Shown here: positions 22,662 to 30,374 of the stretch, in pieces
How positions within the stretch are numbered: the stretch's first letter is position 1
Layout: every line of letters starts with the position of its first letter
Origin: Phycisphaerales bacterium
GTDB taxonomy: Bacteria > Planctomycetota > Phycisphaerae > Phycisphaerales > UBA1924
Assembly (NCBI GenBank): GCA_022843045.1
Contig: JALHOJ010000026.1
Span: 1-45,350 of the forward strand
Direction of reading: 5' to 3'
DNA length: 45,350 bases
Position numbers and translations under genes: made by a program
The notes under the pieces: generated by a model
Told to the model about the DNA's origin: nothing
Seen by the model: the letters and a program-made list of their open reading frames with translations, nothing else
Database searches by the model: none

Positions 22662-25100
22662 GACGAGGTTGTTGCACTCGCCCGTGCCCGTCAGCGAGAA
22701 CCAGTACTGGTCGTTGCTGCCGCAGGCGAAGACGGTGTCGAACGTGGGGGCCGCGAAGGCGACGTAGGTGCCCGCCGTCAGCGTAGCGGTCACGCTGAAG
22801 TTGTTGTCGCAGCTGGGATCAGGCAGCGTGAAGGCGAGGAAGCTGGCGTTGGGGCAGGAGACCTGCAGGATGCCGAAGAGACCAGCGAACTGGGTCTGGC
22901 CGCTCATCGTCACGGTGTCATCCGTGTCGATGGTGAACTGGTACCAGTCGGTGTCACGGAAGGAGCCGTCGAAGTAGCCGGTGCCGACGAAGGTGTCGCA
23001 CAGCGCGGCGGCGGTGTAGGCCTCAGGCGTGCTGTTGCAGCCGCCGTTGTCCACATCGGGGAAGGTGCCGCAGACTTCGGGTTCAGTGATGGCGCCAGAC
23101 GGCGGGTTGAAGGGCGTGCCGCCCAGGCTGGTGGCGATGTTGATGAGGCCAGGGCCGCCCGCGCCCGCTGCGCCCCAAGAGGCGACGCGGATGAAGTAGG
23201 TGGTGCCCGTGGTCACGGGGAAGTTGCAGATCTGGCTCTGGAAGCCGCCACCCGCGTCGTCGTTGCAGGCCACTTCGGTGCCGCCGCACGCGTCATAGAT
23301 CGCGAGCGTGGTGTCGAAGATGCCGCCACCGAAGGTGTCGACGGTGATGAAGGACTCGGCACCGGCGGTGTAGCTGAACCACACGTCGGCGTTGTCAGGC
23401 GTCCCGCCGAAGGCGCAAGTCGCGAAGTTGCCGTCGCTGGTCGCGACGGTGCTGTCGTAGTTGGTGGCGCCCAGGCTGGCCGCGATCGCGCCGCCGCACG
23501 CGTCGTTGGCGGGCGGCGGGGGAACGTCGAAGCTGACCGAGCCGGTCATGCCCAGGCCAGAGAAGCTGGCGAGGCGGACCAGGTAGGTGTTGCCGGAGAG
23601 CACGGGGAACGAGATGGTGCTCTGCAGGCCGCAGGCATCATCGACGCAATCGAGCGCAACACCACCGCAGGAGTCGTAGGCCGACAGCGTGGTGTCATCG
23701 CCCGAAAGACCACAGGTCGTGACCACGCCCAAGCCGCTGGCGCTGGGCGTCCAGGCGTACCAGCCGTCGGTCGTGCCGCCGCAGCCCGTGCCGTCGGTGG
23801 TGAGGCCGTTGGTGTCGAAGGGAACGATCACAGTGCCCGCGACCGGGGTCGCGAGGCTGCAGTCGTCGAAGGCGACAGGAATCCGCTCGGTCACGAGCAG
23901 TTCAGCGGCGCCGATGTCGGGCACAGTGCCCCAGCCGGCGACGCGGATCTTGTAGTTGGTACCGCTGGTCACGGCGAAGCCGCCGAGACGGCTCAAGAGA
24001 CCAGCGCCGCCATCGTCGTCGCACGCGAGTTCGGTGCCGTTGCAGACGTCGTAGACCTGCAGCGTGGAATCGCCAAGGCCGAAGGTATCGAGCACTTCGA
24101 TGTCCGCCACGCCCGTGAGGGTCGCGGTGTAGTTGAACCACAGATCGTTGCCATCGAGGCTGCCGCCGACGTTGCAGCTGCCCGGGGCGCCGTCGGTGGT
24201 GGCCAGCGTGTTGTCAAACGCGAGGGCCGTGCCCGGGGTCACCATGGCAGCGGCGGAGCAAACGTCGTTGGCGGGTGGGCCGCCGGTGGTGCTGCTGAAG
24301 GTGATGGTGCCGGAGCCGGAACCGCCGTTATAGCCGCTCAGCGCGACGTAGTACACGGAACCGCTGACGATGGGGAAGGTGATCTGGCTGCCCAGGCCGC
24401 AGAAGTCGTCGTTGCAGGCGATCTGGGTGCCGCCGCAGGCGTCCCACGCGGTGAGGATCGTGTCGAAGCTCGCGCCCGCGCACATGTTGACGGTGGCGAC
24501 GCCGTCGCCGGGGGCGGTGTACGCGTACCACACGTCATTCGCGCCGCCAAAGCCGCAGCTGGGCGTGACTTCCGTGGTAGCGGCGACGTTGGACGCGCTA
24601 TAGGCGCCGTCGGTGACAGCTTGAGCCGCAGAGCAGGCATCGTTGGCAGGAGCGCCGCCGAAGAACTCGGTGACGGTCAAGTCGGCGTTGCCTTCAGCGA
24701 GGTTGTAGCCGGCGAAGGCGATGAAATAGGTCGTGCCGCTGACGACGTTCAGGTTCATCACGCTGTAGAAGCCCGGGCCCGAATCGTCGTCGCAGGCGAT
24801 CTCAGTGCCGCCGCAGGCGTCGAAGGCCGCGAGCGTGGTGTCCGTCAGCGTGCCGCCGCTGGTGGCGAAGCTGGCGAGGCCGCTGCCGGTGGGCGTATAG
24901 GCATACCAGACGGTGAGGCTGCTGTTAAACCCGCACGAGAAGGCCGAGTCGGCCGTCGCGCCCGTGTTATCAGCATTGACGGTGCCAGCCGCCAGCGGCA
25001 GAGCGCTGGAGCAGGCGTCATTGGCAGGCTGCGCGTACGCAGCAGCCGCGAGTGCCAGCGTGATGCTGGCGGTGAGCTTGGTACAAAGACCCTTCTTCAT
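22446..25100 (-). CDS. Secreted five-fold PPC-like repeat protein with double dockerin-like tail
   Basis: An 884-aa exported protein. Signal peptide about 1-23 (LTASITLALAAAAYA). The body has five tandem domains of about 125-140 aa that begin with PANDAC/PANDVC/AFDDC-type sequence. Each contains a YAYTP/WFNYT strand, a TTLxxYDxCGGTExxCxDD element and a final GTxYxIRVAxW strand; this is PPC (bacterial pre-peptidase C-terminal)-like. A sixth, different beta domain (about 665-810) precedes the Cys-bounded double tail. Start ATG 25100 has SD AAGGGGA. No catalytic domain is visible, so it is likely structural or binding. Function otherwise unknown. Confidence 0.85.
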   Translation of the reverse strand: MKKGLCTKLTASITLALAAAAYAQPANDACSSALPLAAGTVNADNTGATADSAFSCGFNSSLTVWYAYTPTGSGLASFATSGGTLTDTTLAAFDACGGTEIACDDDSGPGFYSVMNLNVVSGTTYFIAFAGYNLAEGNADLTVTEFFGGAPANDACSAAQAVTDGAYSASNVAATTEVTPSCGFGGANDVWYAYTAPGDGVATVNMCAGASFDTILTAWDACGGTQIACNDDFCGLGSQITFPIVSGSVYYVALSGYNGGSGSGTITFSSTTGGPPANDVCSAAAMVTPGTALAFDNTLATTDGAPGSCNVGGSLDGNDLWFNYTATLTGVADIEVLDTFGLGDSTLQVYDVCNGTELACDDDGGAGLLSRLGGFAVTSGTNYKIRVAGWGTVPDIGAAELLVTERIPVAFDDCSLATPVAGTVIVPFDTNGLTTDGTGCGGTTDGWYAWTPSASGLGVVTTCGLSGDDTTLSAYDSCGGVALDCVDDACGLQSTISFPVLSGNTYLVRLASFSGLGMTGSVSFDVPPPPANDACGGAIAASLGATNYDSTVATSDGNFATCAFGGTPDNADVWFSYTAGAESFITVDTFGGGIFDTTLAIYDACGGTEVACNDDAGGGFQSQICNFPVTTGTTYFIRVASWGAAGAGGPGLINIATSLGGTPFNPPSGAITEPEVCGTFPDVDNGGCNSTPEAYTAAALCDTFVGTGYFDGSFRDTDWYQFTIDTDDTVTMSGQTQFAGLFGILQVSCPNASFLAFTLPDPSCDNNFSVTATLTAGTYVAFAAPTFDTVFACGSNDQYWFSLTGTGECNNLVCNDIDVNNDGSFFDPTDIDAFLSVFSEGPCIPAENTCDGIDFNNDTSLFDPCDIDAFLLVFSEGPCTLCGV

Positions 25101-25140
25101 GAGAAATCCCCTTCTCAGTTACCCCAGTCTGAACGACTGG
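25101..25140 (-). promoter_or_regulatory. Structured 5' leader with SD in a hairpin loop
   Basis: Reading the minus strand toward the ATG: perfect 6-bp hairpin CCAGTC-gttca-GACTGG (25140-25124), then GAGAA-ggggat-TTCTC, whose loop contains the SD GGGGA, then ATG. The remaining intergenic DNA (25141-25388) holds no supported gene. An imperfect hairpin at 25354-25383 (AAGGtgCCCAA/TTGGGtgCCTT on minus) may be the 3' end of the next gene. Confidence 0.4.
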
Positions 25141-25388
25141 TTGGGAGCGGCGAAGCAACTCCCGAAGACCACGAAAACTGAGCCACTTTTGGACGAATGG
25201 TGCAGCGACGTCGATCCCGCACCTACTCCGAATGGCTCGGACCACACCAGCATACCTCCAAGGCCCGAATTCACAAGCGAAATCCCATTAACTGGCGATT
25301 CACCCTTGCGAGGAATGGACTTGCGCACCGCGATCGCAACTTATTGGACGCACAAGGCACCCAATGCAAACGTTGGGCACCTTGCGAT

Positions 25389-25604
25389 CTACAGCCCGCA
25401 CGAAGTGCACGGCCCCTCGCTGAAGGCCAGCAGGAACGCGTCAATATCGCATGGATCAAACGTCGATCCATCGTTGTTGAAGTCCACATCGCCGCACGAA
25501 GCACCTGCGGGAAGGCAGGGCCCTTCCGCAAAGACACTCAGGAACGAATCAACGTCCGCAGGATCGAAGATCGAGCCATCGCGGTTGAAGTCGACGCTGT
25601 CGCA
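25389..25604 (-). repeat. Dockerin-like double tail, PA14 lipoprotein
   Basis: Units start CDSVDFNRDG and CGDVDFNNDG, linker LPAGAS, C-terminus TSCGL. It is the most divergent pair in the window (ADVDSFL, AEGPC). Confidence 0.85.
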
Positions 25605-28091
25605 GCCATCCGCGCGGACGATCGTCAGGGCCGGAAAGCTCCCAAAGTTGAGCCCGGCCCGTTCGTATCGCTCGTAGTACTCCACTCGCACGCGATGCCA
25701 TCCCGCGCGAAGCCCCACGAAACTCACGCGATCAAGGATGCTGCTGTTGGGGCCGCTGTTGTCGATCACGAGTTGGCCGCCGACATACAGCCGCGCACCT
25801 TCGCTTGCGCCGAGCGAGAACCGGTATAACCGGGTTGCAACGACATTGCACCACCCTTCCGCGACCAAGCCCACATCGTCGCTGCGAAGCGAACCCAGCA
25901 CGTTGCCAAACGTGCTTTCAAAGCCGATGCTGGGCACCGTCGAACTCGCGTAGGGCGTGAGCAGATCAAACGTGGGGAACGATGTCGGCTGCGACAGCGC
26001 GTAGTACCGGATAAACCAGCCAGCCGCTGTCGTGCCGCGAAGCGATCCTGGATACAGAAACCGCGCCGCATCCGCGATGCTCGCGCGAACCGTGCCCGTC
26101 GCTTCCGCGCCGGTGCTGGTGCGCAGGCGATACGCAAACGAGTCCTCGACGAATCGATCAAGCCCGCCAAGGCTCGCCGTCGGCGCGAAGTACCGAAGTT
26201 GGTCTCGCCCGCCCGGCCCCAGACCCTGCCGAATGATCGTTCCGCCTCGCGCGCTGGTGGCGTCAAACGACACGATCGTCCCCGTCTGCCCCGCCGGCAC
26301 GAAGTCGTTGGCGAGCACATCGATGAAGCGATCTTCGCCGCTCGCGAGCAGACCGGCGTCATCGACATTCGCGAACGGCTCGCTCGGCGCGACTGCCGCG
26401 AAGCTCGTGATCCAGTTCTTCCACTTTGCGTTGCCCGGCGCGGGATTCGCCGGATCGACGTCCTTGTACTCGCTGATGCCCCAGAACGTCAGGTCATCCA
26501 CCGGATCAACCGCGATCCCCGAGTAATCGCCCCAGCGTCCGCCTTCCGGGCTCGTCCCCGTCTTCACCACGCGCACGCGCCCGAACGTCCCGACCGGATC
26601 ACTCGCCCGCCTCGCTGCAACCGCCACCGATGGATTCATGCTGGCGCTCGACACGTTCATGACGAGCCCGACATCGCCCGCACCATTCACCGCGATCGCT
26701 GGAAACGCCACACCAATCCCACCTGCGCCATCGAAGTTTGGATTCGCAACTCCCGACTGCACATGCACGGGCTGATTGCCGCTGGTCGGCCAGCCGTTGG
26801 TCGCAATCGCATACCACGCCGCGCCCAGACTTGACGCCTGCGTCGTGTAGAACGTCCCATCTCGCCATGTCGCGTTCATGAGCCAGCCGCCCAGATTCCC
26901 CAGCGAGTCGTTGGGCGTCGCCAGCGTCCCCGCCGGCGCGTAGCTGGGCACGCTCACCGTCGTCGTCGCCAGCGCCGCAGCGTTGGCAGGCGGTGGATAC
27001 GTCACGGCAAACATGCGAAACTGTCCACCATCAAAGGTCGCGGCGTACGCCGCGTTGGTGCTGCCAAAGTGGTTCGCGGCTTGGCTCGTAAAGCCAGGTC
27101 CGGTGAACGTGACAAACTGCGCCGGCCCGCCCGCGAGCATGGACGCCTTGTCATAGACACGAATCCCCACGCCCGAGCCGCCGATCAGATTCCCCGTGAC
27201 GATCCACGATCGCCCGTCGTACCCCAGACCTGGATAGTCCCACCACGCGTTGGCCTGTCCGACAATCGCGGCGTTGGTGCGATAGGTGTACCACACCCCG
27301 TGGGGATCGCTGTCATCGGACACCGCGATATTCACCCACGTGCCAAACGGCTGCGCATACGTCTCGAGCGCGATCACGACAAATCGCTGCGCGAGATGGT
27401 CGTACACGCACTTGGGATCAAACACGAACCACTCCGCCCCCTGCCCCTCAAACAACCCGGGCGTGCCGTAGTTGTTGAGCGGAATCGCAAACTGCAACTC
27501 GCCCGTCGCCTTGTCATGGATCGTGAGCGCCATGTTCACCGTCGCGACAATGTGCGAGGGGCCCACCGCGAGATTCGGATCCGGCGGCCGCCACTCGGTC
27601 TGCAAAGGCCCGGGAAATAGCGCGAGCGGCTGCGTGCGTTCCTCGTCCAGAGACGGCGCGGGCTCATCAAACATCGCGCCCTGCTCCGGCACCGGTGCTG
27701 CGGGCTTCTCGTGCGGCGGCAAAATCTCCCGCACCGCGCGCTGGCGGCTCGTGGGCACATCAAACAAGTCGGGGCGATGAAAGAGCCCTCGCATGTCAAC
27801 CACCCGCACCGGCGCCAGACCCGCGAAGGGGCCCGCGAGTGCATCGCTCGAACCGACTCGCGCCGCGCCCGCAGGAACCTGCAGTCCCTCAGGCCCGAGC
27901 CCGCCCGACTGGGCAGCCCCACGCACAGGCAAACTCGCCGCGCGAGGCGACGAACATCCAACCACCATCATCAGCATCGCCGCCAAGCCAAGACCCGCGC
28001 TCGCGCCCGAACGTGATCCGCGCGATTCTCTCTGCACGCGAGGGAGCGCGATGCGGGCGTCGTCAGGTCGTGCGGGTCGCGATGAATGCAT
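25389..28091 (-). CDS. PA14-domain lipoprotein with double dockerin-like tail
   Basis: A 900-aa protein. A long n-region and hydrophobic stretch end in LMMVVGC, a plausible lipobox (Cys near 46). The central 150-540 region (PDPNLAVGPSHIVATVN..., WWDYPGLGYDG, VNGAGDVGLVMN) resembles large secreted beta-propeller-like proteins, but I cannot name it. A cadherin-like domain follows (GEDRFIDVLANDF...LRYFAPTASLGGLDRF). Then a PA14-type domain (GTTAAGWFIRYYALSQPTSF...RLYVGGQLVIDN...GWHRVRVEYYE), usually carbohydrate-binding. The tail has unit 1 CDSVDFNRDG and unit 2 CGDVDFNNDG. ATG 28091 has SD GGAGGA seven nt upstream. Having both an N-terminal lipid anchor and the tail is notable. Confidence 0.8.
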   Translation of the reverse strand: MHSSRPARPDDARIALPRVQRESRGSRSGASAGLGLAAMLMMVVGCSSPRAASLPVRGAAQSGGLGPEGLQVPAGAARVGSSDALAGPFAGLAPVRVVDMRGLFHRPDLFDVPTSRQRAVREILPPHEKPAAPVPEQGAMFDEPAPSLDEERTQPLALFPGPLQTEWRPPDPNLAVGPSHIVATVNMALTIHDKATGELQFAIPLNNYGTPGLFEGQGAEWFVFDPKCVYDHLAQRFVVIALETYAQPFGTWVNIAVSDDSDPHGVWYTYRTNAAIVGQANAWWDYPGLGYDGRSWIVTGNLIGGSGVGIRVYDKASMLAGGPAQFVTFTGPGFTSQAANHFGSTNAAYAATFDGGQFRMFAVTYPPPANAAALATTTVSVPSYAPAGTLATPNDSLGNLGGWLMNATWRDGTFYTTQASSLGAAWYAIATNGWPTSGNQPVHVQSGVANPNFDGAGGIGVAFPAIAVNGAGDVGLVMNVSSASMNPSVAVAARRASDPVGTFGRVRVVKTGTSPEGGRWGDYSGIAVDPVDDLTFWGISEYKDVDPANPAPGNAKWKNWITSFAAVAPSEPFANVDDAGLLASGEDRFIDVLANDFVPAGQTGTIVSFDATSARGGTIIRQGLGPGGRDQLRYFAPTASLGGLDRFVEDSFAYRLRTSTGAEATGTVRASIADAARFLYPGSLRGTTAAGWFIRYYALSQPTSFPTFDLLTPYASSTVPSIGFESTFGNVLGSLRSDDVGLVAEGWCNVVATRLYRFSLGASEGARLYVGGQLVIDNSGPNSSILDRVSFVGLRAGWHRVRVEYYERYERAGLNFGSFPALTIVRADGCDSVDFNRDGSIFDPADVDSFLSVFAEGPCLPAGASCGDVDFNNDGSTFDPCDIDAFLLAFSEGPCTSCGL

Positions 28092-28394
28092 CGAGTGATC
28101 CTCCAGACACGCATCCTCTCGCGCCGAAGCCGCTTTGTCAACCAGATTGTCGCCAACCGTGGGCTTGCAACGCCCCAAACGCTCACGATCGCCTTGATTC
28201 TCGCGGACGTTCGGTGAACAGCCGGGATGCCGCTCGCACTCTGGCAACCGTCCCGCGAATTCGCGGAAGACCGCTGCAAGATTCCGGCTCTCGCACGCAA
28301 GTCTGCATGTCGGCAACGCGTGCCCTCTCTCTCTCCAGGATCAAGCACAAGTACACCGGCCTGGTTCGCCAGGCCCAGTTGATGGAACCCCGTC
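28092..28394. promoter_or_regulatory. Divergent intergenic region with a UUCG-capped leader hairpin
   Basis: A 303-nt gap between two divergent secretome genes. Near the plus-strand start, ggcctgg (28358-28364) and ccaggcc (28369-28375) form a perfect 7-bp stem capped by ttcg, 19 nt before ATG 28395. No strong -35/-10 pair is evident by eye and I see no gene. Confidence 0.45.
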
Positions 28395-30095
28395 ATGAAC
28401 ACCGCTCACAAGAACCTCTCCCTGTTCTCACTCGTCCTGCTCGCCGGGGCTGCCTCTTCGGCCAGCGCCCAATCGCTCGTCTCCAGCGGCCTGCTGCACA
28501 GCAGCGTCGGCGCGGGACAACTCACTGAGATCTCTGCCCGTCGCGTTCCCGTTCGGAATCTCGGCTCCTCGGGTAACGATGGCGTGGACATTCAACTCCA
28601 TAGTCTCCAAGGCGGCCAAGTCGAAATCGACATGGGTCCCCTGTTCGATCCCGCCAACGCCGGCAAGGAAATCAAGATCAAGCACAAGGGTTGGGACGGC
28701 CTGATCTACGGCACACACAGGCGCACCGCGGGCGGGGGGGGCGGGGGCTTGGGTACGGTTGAGATTCGCGACGAAGTCGACTTCTCCGCGATGGGCAGCG
28801 TCCAACTCCGCGCGATCGCGACCTTCAGCGATGGCACGACCGCGGACATCTCCGCTGGCTTCGGTTCCTCTCTCTCCTTCACCTCCCTCTACGCCGAAGA
28901 CCCCACCAGCCCGCCCGTCGCAACCATGGGCGCAGGCAAGGCCAGCTTCTCCGACCTCAGTTTCATGGCCACCTTGCACAACAGCCGCCCCGCAACCGTC
29001 GTGGTCCCCCGCGGCGAAGGACAGTTCTACATCTACCCCGACGTTATCACCATGTCCTTCCGCCCCATCTGCATCGTCGCGCCCTGCCCGGGAGACTGGA
29101 CCAACATCGAGTCGATGGAAATCACCAGCACGCTCCCCGAATTCGAATGCTCCAACGCCGCGCTCGATTGGTCCTGGGGCACGAGCAACCCCACCACCAT
29201 CGGCAGCAGCGGTCTCGGCGCGGGCCGCGTGCTCCTCCATGGCACGCCAGGCAGCGTCATCGAAGAACTTCACAGTACCGACCTCGACGGCGACGGCGCG
29301 CCAGACGTTGCGATCCGCTGCGGCGGCGTCGACACCCTGCCCGACACCCGCGGCATCGTGACCACCTTCAACAGCCCCCCCACCGATCACTTCTCGTTCC
29401 GCCACAATAAGACCGGACACATCACGCTCATGAAGTTCACCGATGACGAGGGCGATGAGATGCGGATCTCGACCGTCACCGATCCGATCTCCGACGCGAC
29501 GCAGTTGATCCCCGACATGTCCAGCCTCGGCTCTGACCAGGTGCTTGTCACCGCGTTGGACGAGAACAACAACCCGCTCGGAAGCTACATCATCATCTCG
29601 GGCACCGGACTCATCGCCGTGGGCAGCCCGCACTGTCTTCCCGGATTCGTGCCCATCTACGAACGCGTCGGCAACGTGCTTATCTGGGTCGGCTGCAGGA
29701 TCGGGTACTTCGACCTGGTCATCCCGGGCGGCGGCACGCTTCCGGGCGTCCAGTCGCTCCGCTTCGAGCCCATCAACCCCGTCGCATCGCTGGACAGCCT
29801 CGCATCCTTGAGCGTGGAGAGTTGCTGCGAAGACATCATCATCGGCGACCTCCGCTTCATCGGCCCCGTCGGCCCCGTCTGCGACTCCATCGACTTCAAC
29901 AACGACACCGGCTTCTTTGATCCCATGGACATCGACGCGTTCCTGAGCGTCTTCAGCGAAGGCCCCTGCATCCCCGACAACGCCGCCTGCAACGACATCG
30001 ACTTCAACAACGACGGCTCGCTGTTTGACCCCTGCGACATCAACGCCTTCCTGCTCACATTCGCCGAAGGCCCCTGCACCCTCTGCGGCGAGTGA
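28395..30095 (+). CDS. Secreted protein of unknown function with double dockerin-like tail
   Basis: A 566-aa exported protein. Signal peptide about 1-26 (LFSLVLLAGAASSASA). The body is beta-rich without a domain I recognise. Noteworthy pieces are a Gly run (AGGGGGGLG, about 112-120), FRPICIVAPCPGDW, and STDLDGDGAPDVAIRCGG (about 295-312), a calcium-binding-like DxDGDGxxD loop. The C-terminal tail has unit 1 CDSIDFNNDTGFFDPMD and unit 2 CNDIDFNNDG, ending TLCGE. The start ATG 28395 follows a UUCG hairpin; SD is weak. It is followed by a palindromic element and a strong terminator, so probably monocistronic. Confidence 0.78.
   Translation: MNTAHKNLSLFSLVLLAGAASSASAQSLVSSGLLHSSVGAGQLTEISARRVPVRNLGSSGNDGVDIQLHSLQGGQVEIDMGPLFDPANAGKEIKIKHKGWDGLIYGTHRRTAGGGGGGLGTVEIRDEVDFSAMGSVQLRAIATFSDGTTADISAGFGSSLSFTSLYAEDPTSPPVATMGAGKASFSDLSFMATLHNSRPATVVVPRGEGQFYIYPDVITMSFRPICIVAPCPGDWTNIESMEITSTLPEFECSNAALDWSWGTSNPTTIGSSGLGAGRVLLHGTPGSVIEELHSTDLDGDGAPDVAIRCGGVDTLPDTRGIVTTFNSPPTDHFSFRHNKTGHITLMKFTDDEGDEMRISTVTDPISDATQLIPDMSSLGSDQVLVTALDENNNPLGSYIIISGTGLIAVGSPHCLPGFVPIYERVGNVLIWVGCRIGYFDLVIPGGGTLPGVQSLRFEPINPVASLDSLASLSVESCCEDIIIGDLRFIGPVGPVCDSIDFNNDTGFFDPMDIDAFLSVFSEGPCIPDNAACNDIDFNNDGSLFDPCDINAFLLTFAEGPCTLCGE
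29880..30095 (+). repeat. Dockerin-like double tail, 566-aa protein
   Basis: Unit 1 FDPMDIDAFL, linker IPDNAA, unit 2 FDPCDINAFL, C-terminus TLCGE. Confidence 0.85.
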
Positions 30096-30103
30096 GCGAC
30101 AAG

Positions 30104-30195
30104 ACGAGTGCGAGAGTGCGACAGCACGAAGCGTGCTAAGCCCTCAACCAAACTCCACTTTCGCACCTTCGCACCGCGGCACTGTCGCACTCTTT
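30104..30195. repeat. Word-type palindromic element (gagtgcga / tcgcactc)
   Basis: Left part has gagtgcgagagtgcgacag; right part has ttcgcaccttcgcaccgcgg and ctgtcgcactct. agagtgcgacag (30113-30124) and ctgtcgcactct (30182-30193) are a perfect 12-bp inverted repeat. It is in the 3' untranslated region. Confidence 0.6.
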
Positions 30196-30215
30196 CCAGA
30201 TAAAGGTTGGTGGAG

Positions 30216-30247
30216 CGCCCTCCGAGAAATCGGAGGGCGTTTCGTTT
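30216..30247 (+). terminator. Intrinsic terminator (GAAA tetraloop)
   Basis: cgccctccga / tcggagggcg, a perfect 10-bp stem with gaaa loop, followed by tttcgttt. It ends the 566-aa protein gene. Confidence 0.88.
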
Positions 30248-30374
30248 GCATGCTCCGCTGGCGACATCCTCCAGAAGCAAATGTGAAGATGCAACAAATC
30301 TGTGTCCCCATGCGTTCATCCCCTCGCCTCCTCTCTCTGCGGCGCGTGGTGCGCCCTCACCAAACGGAGGCCTT

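Noticed and set aside
22026..25181. A 1051-codon open frame on the plus strand opposite the PPC-repeat gene
   Set aside because: It is antisense to a protein with signal peptide, repeats and tail. Its composition (long E/V/G/A/R runs) is what strong G/C third-position bias produces on the opposite strand; it has no domains and crosses a terminator.
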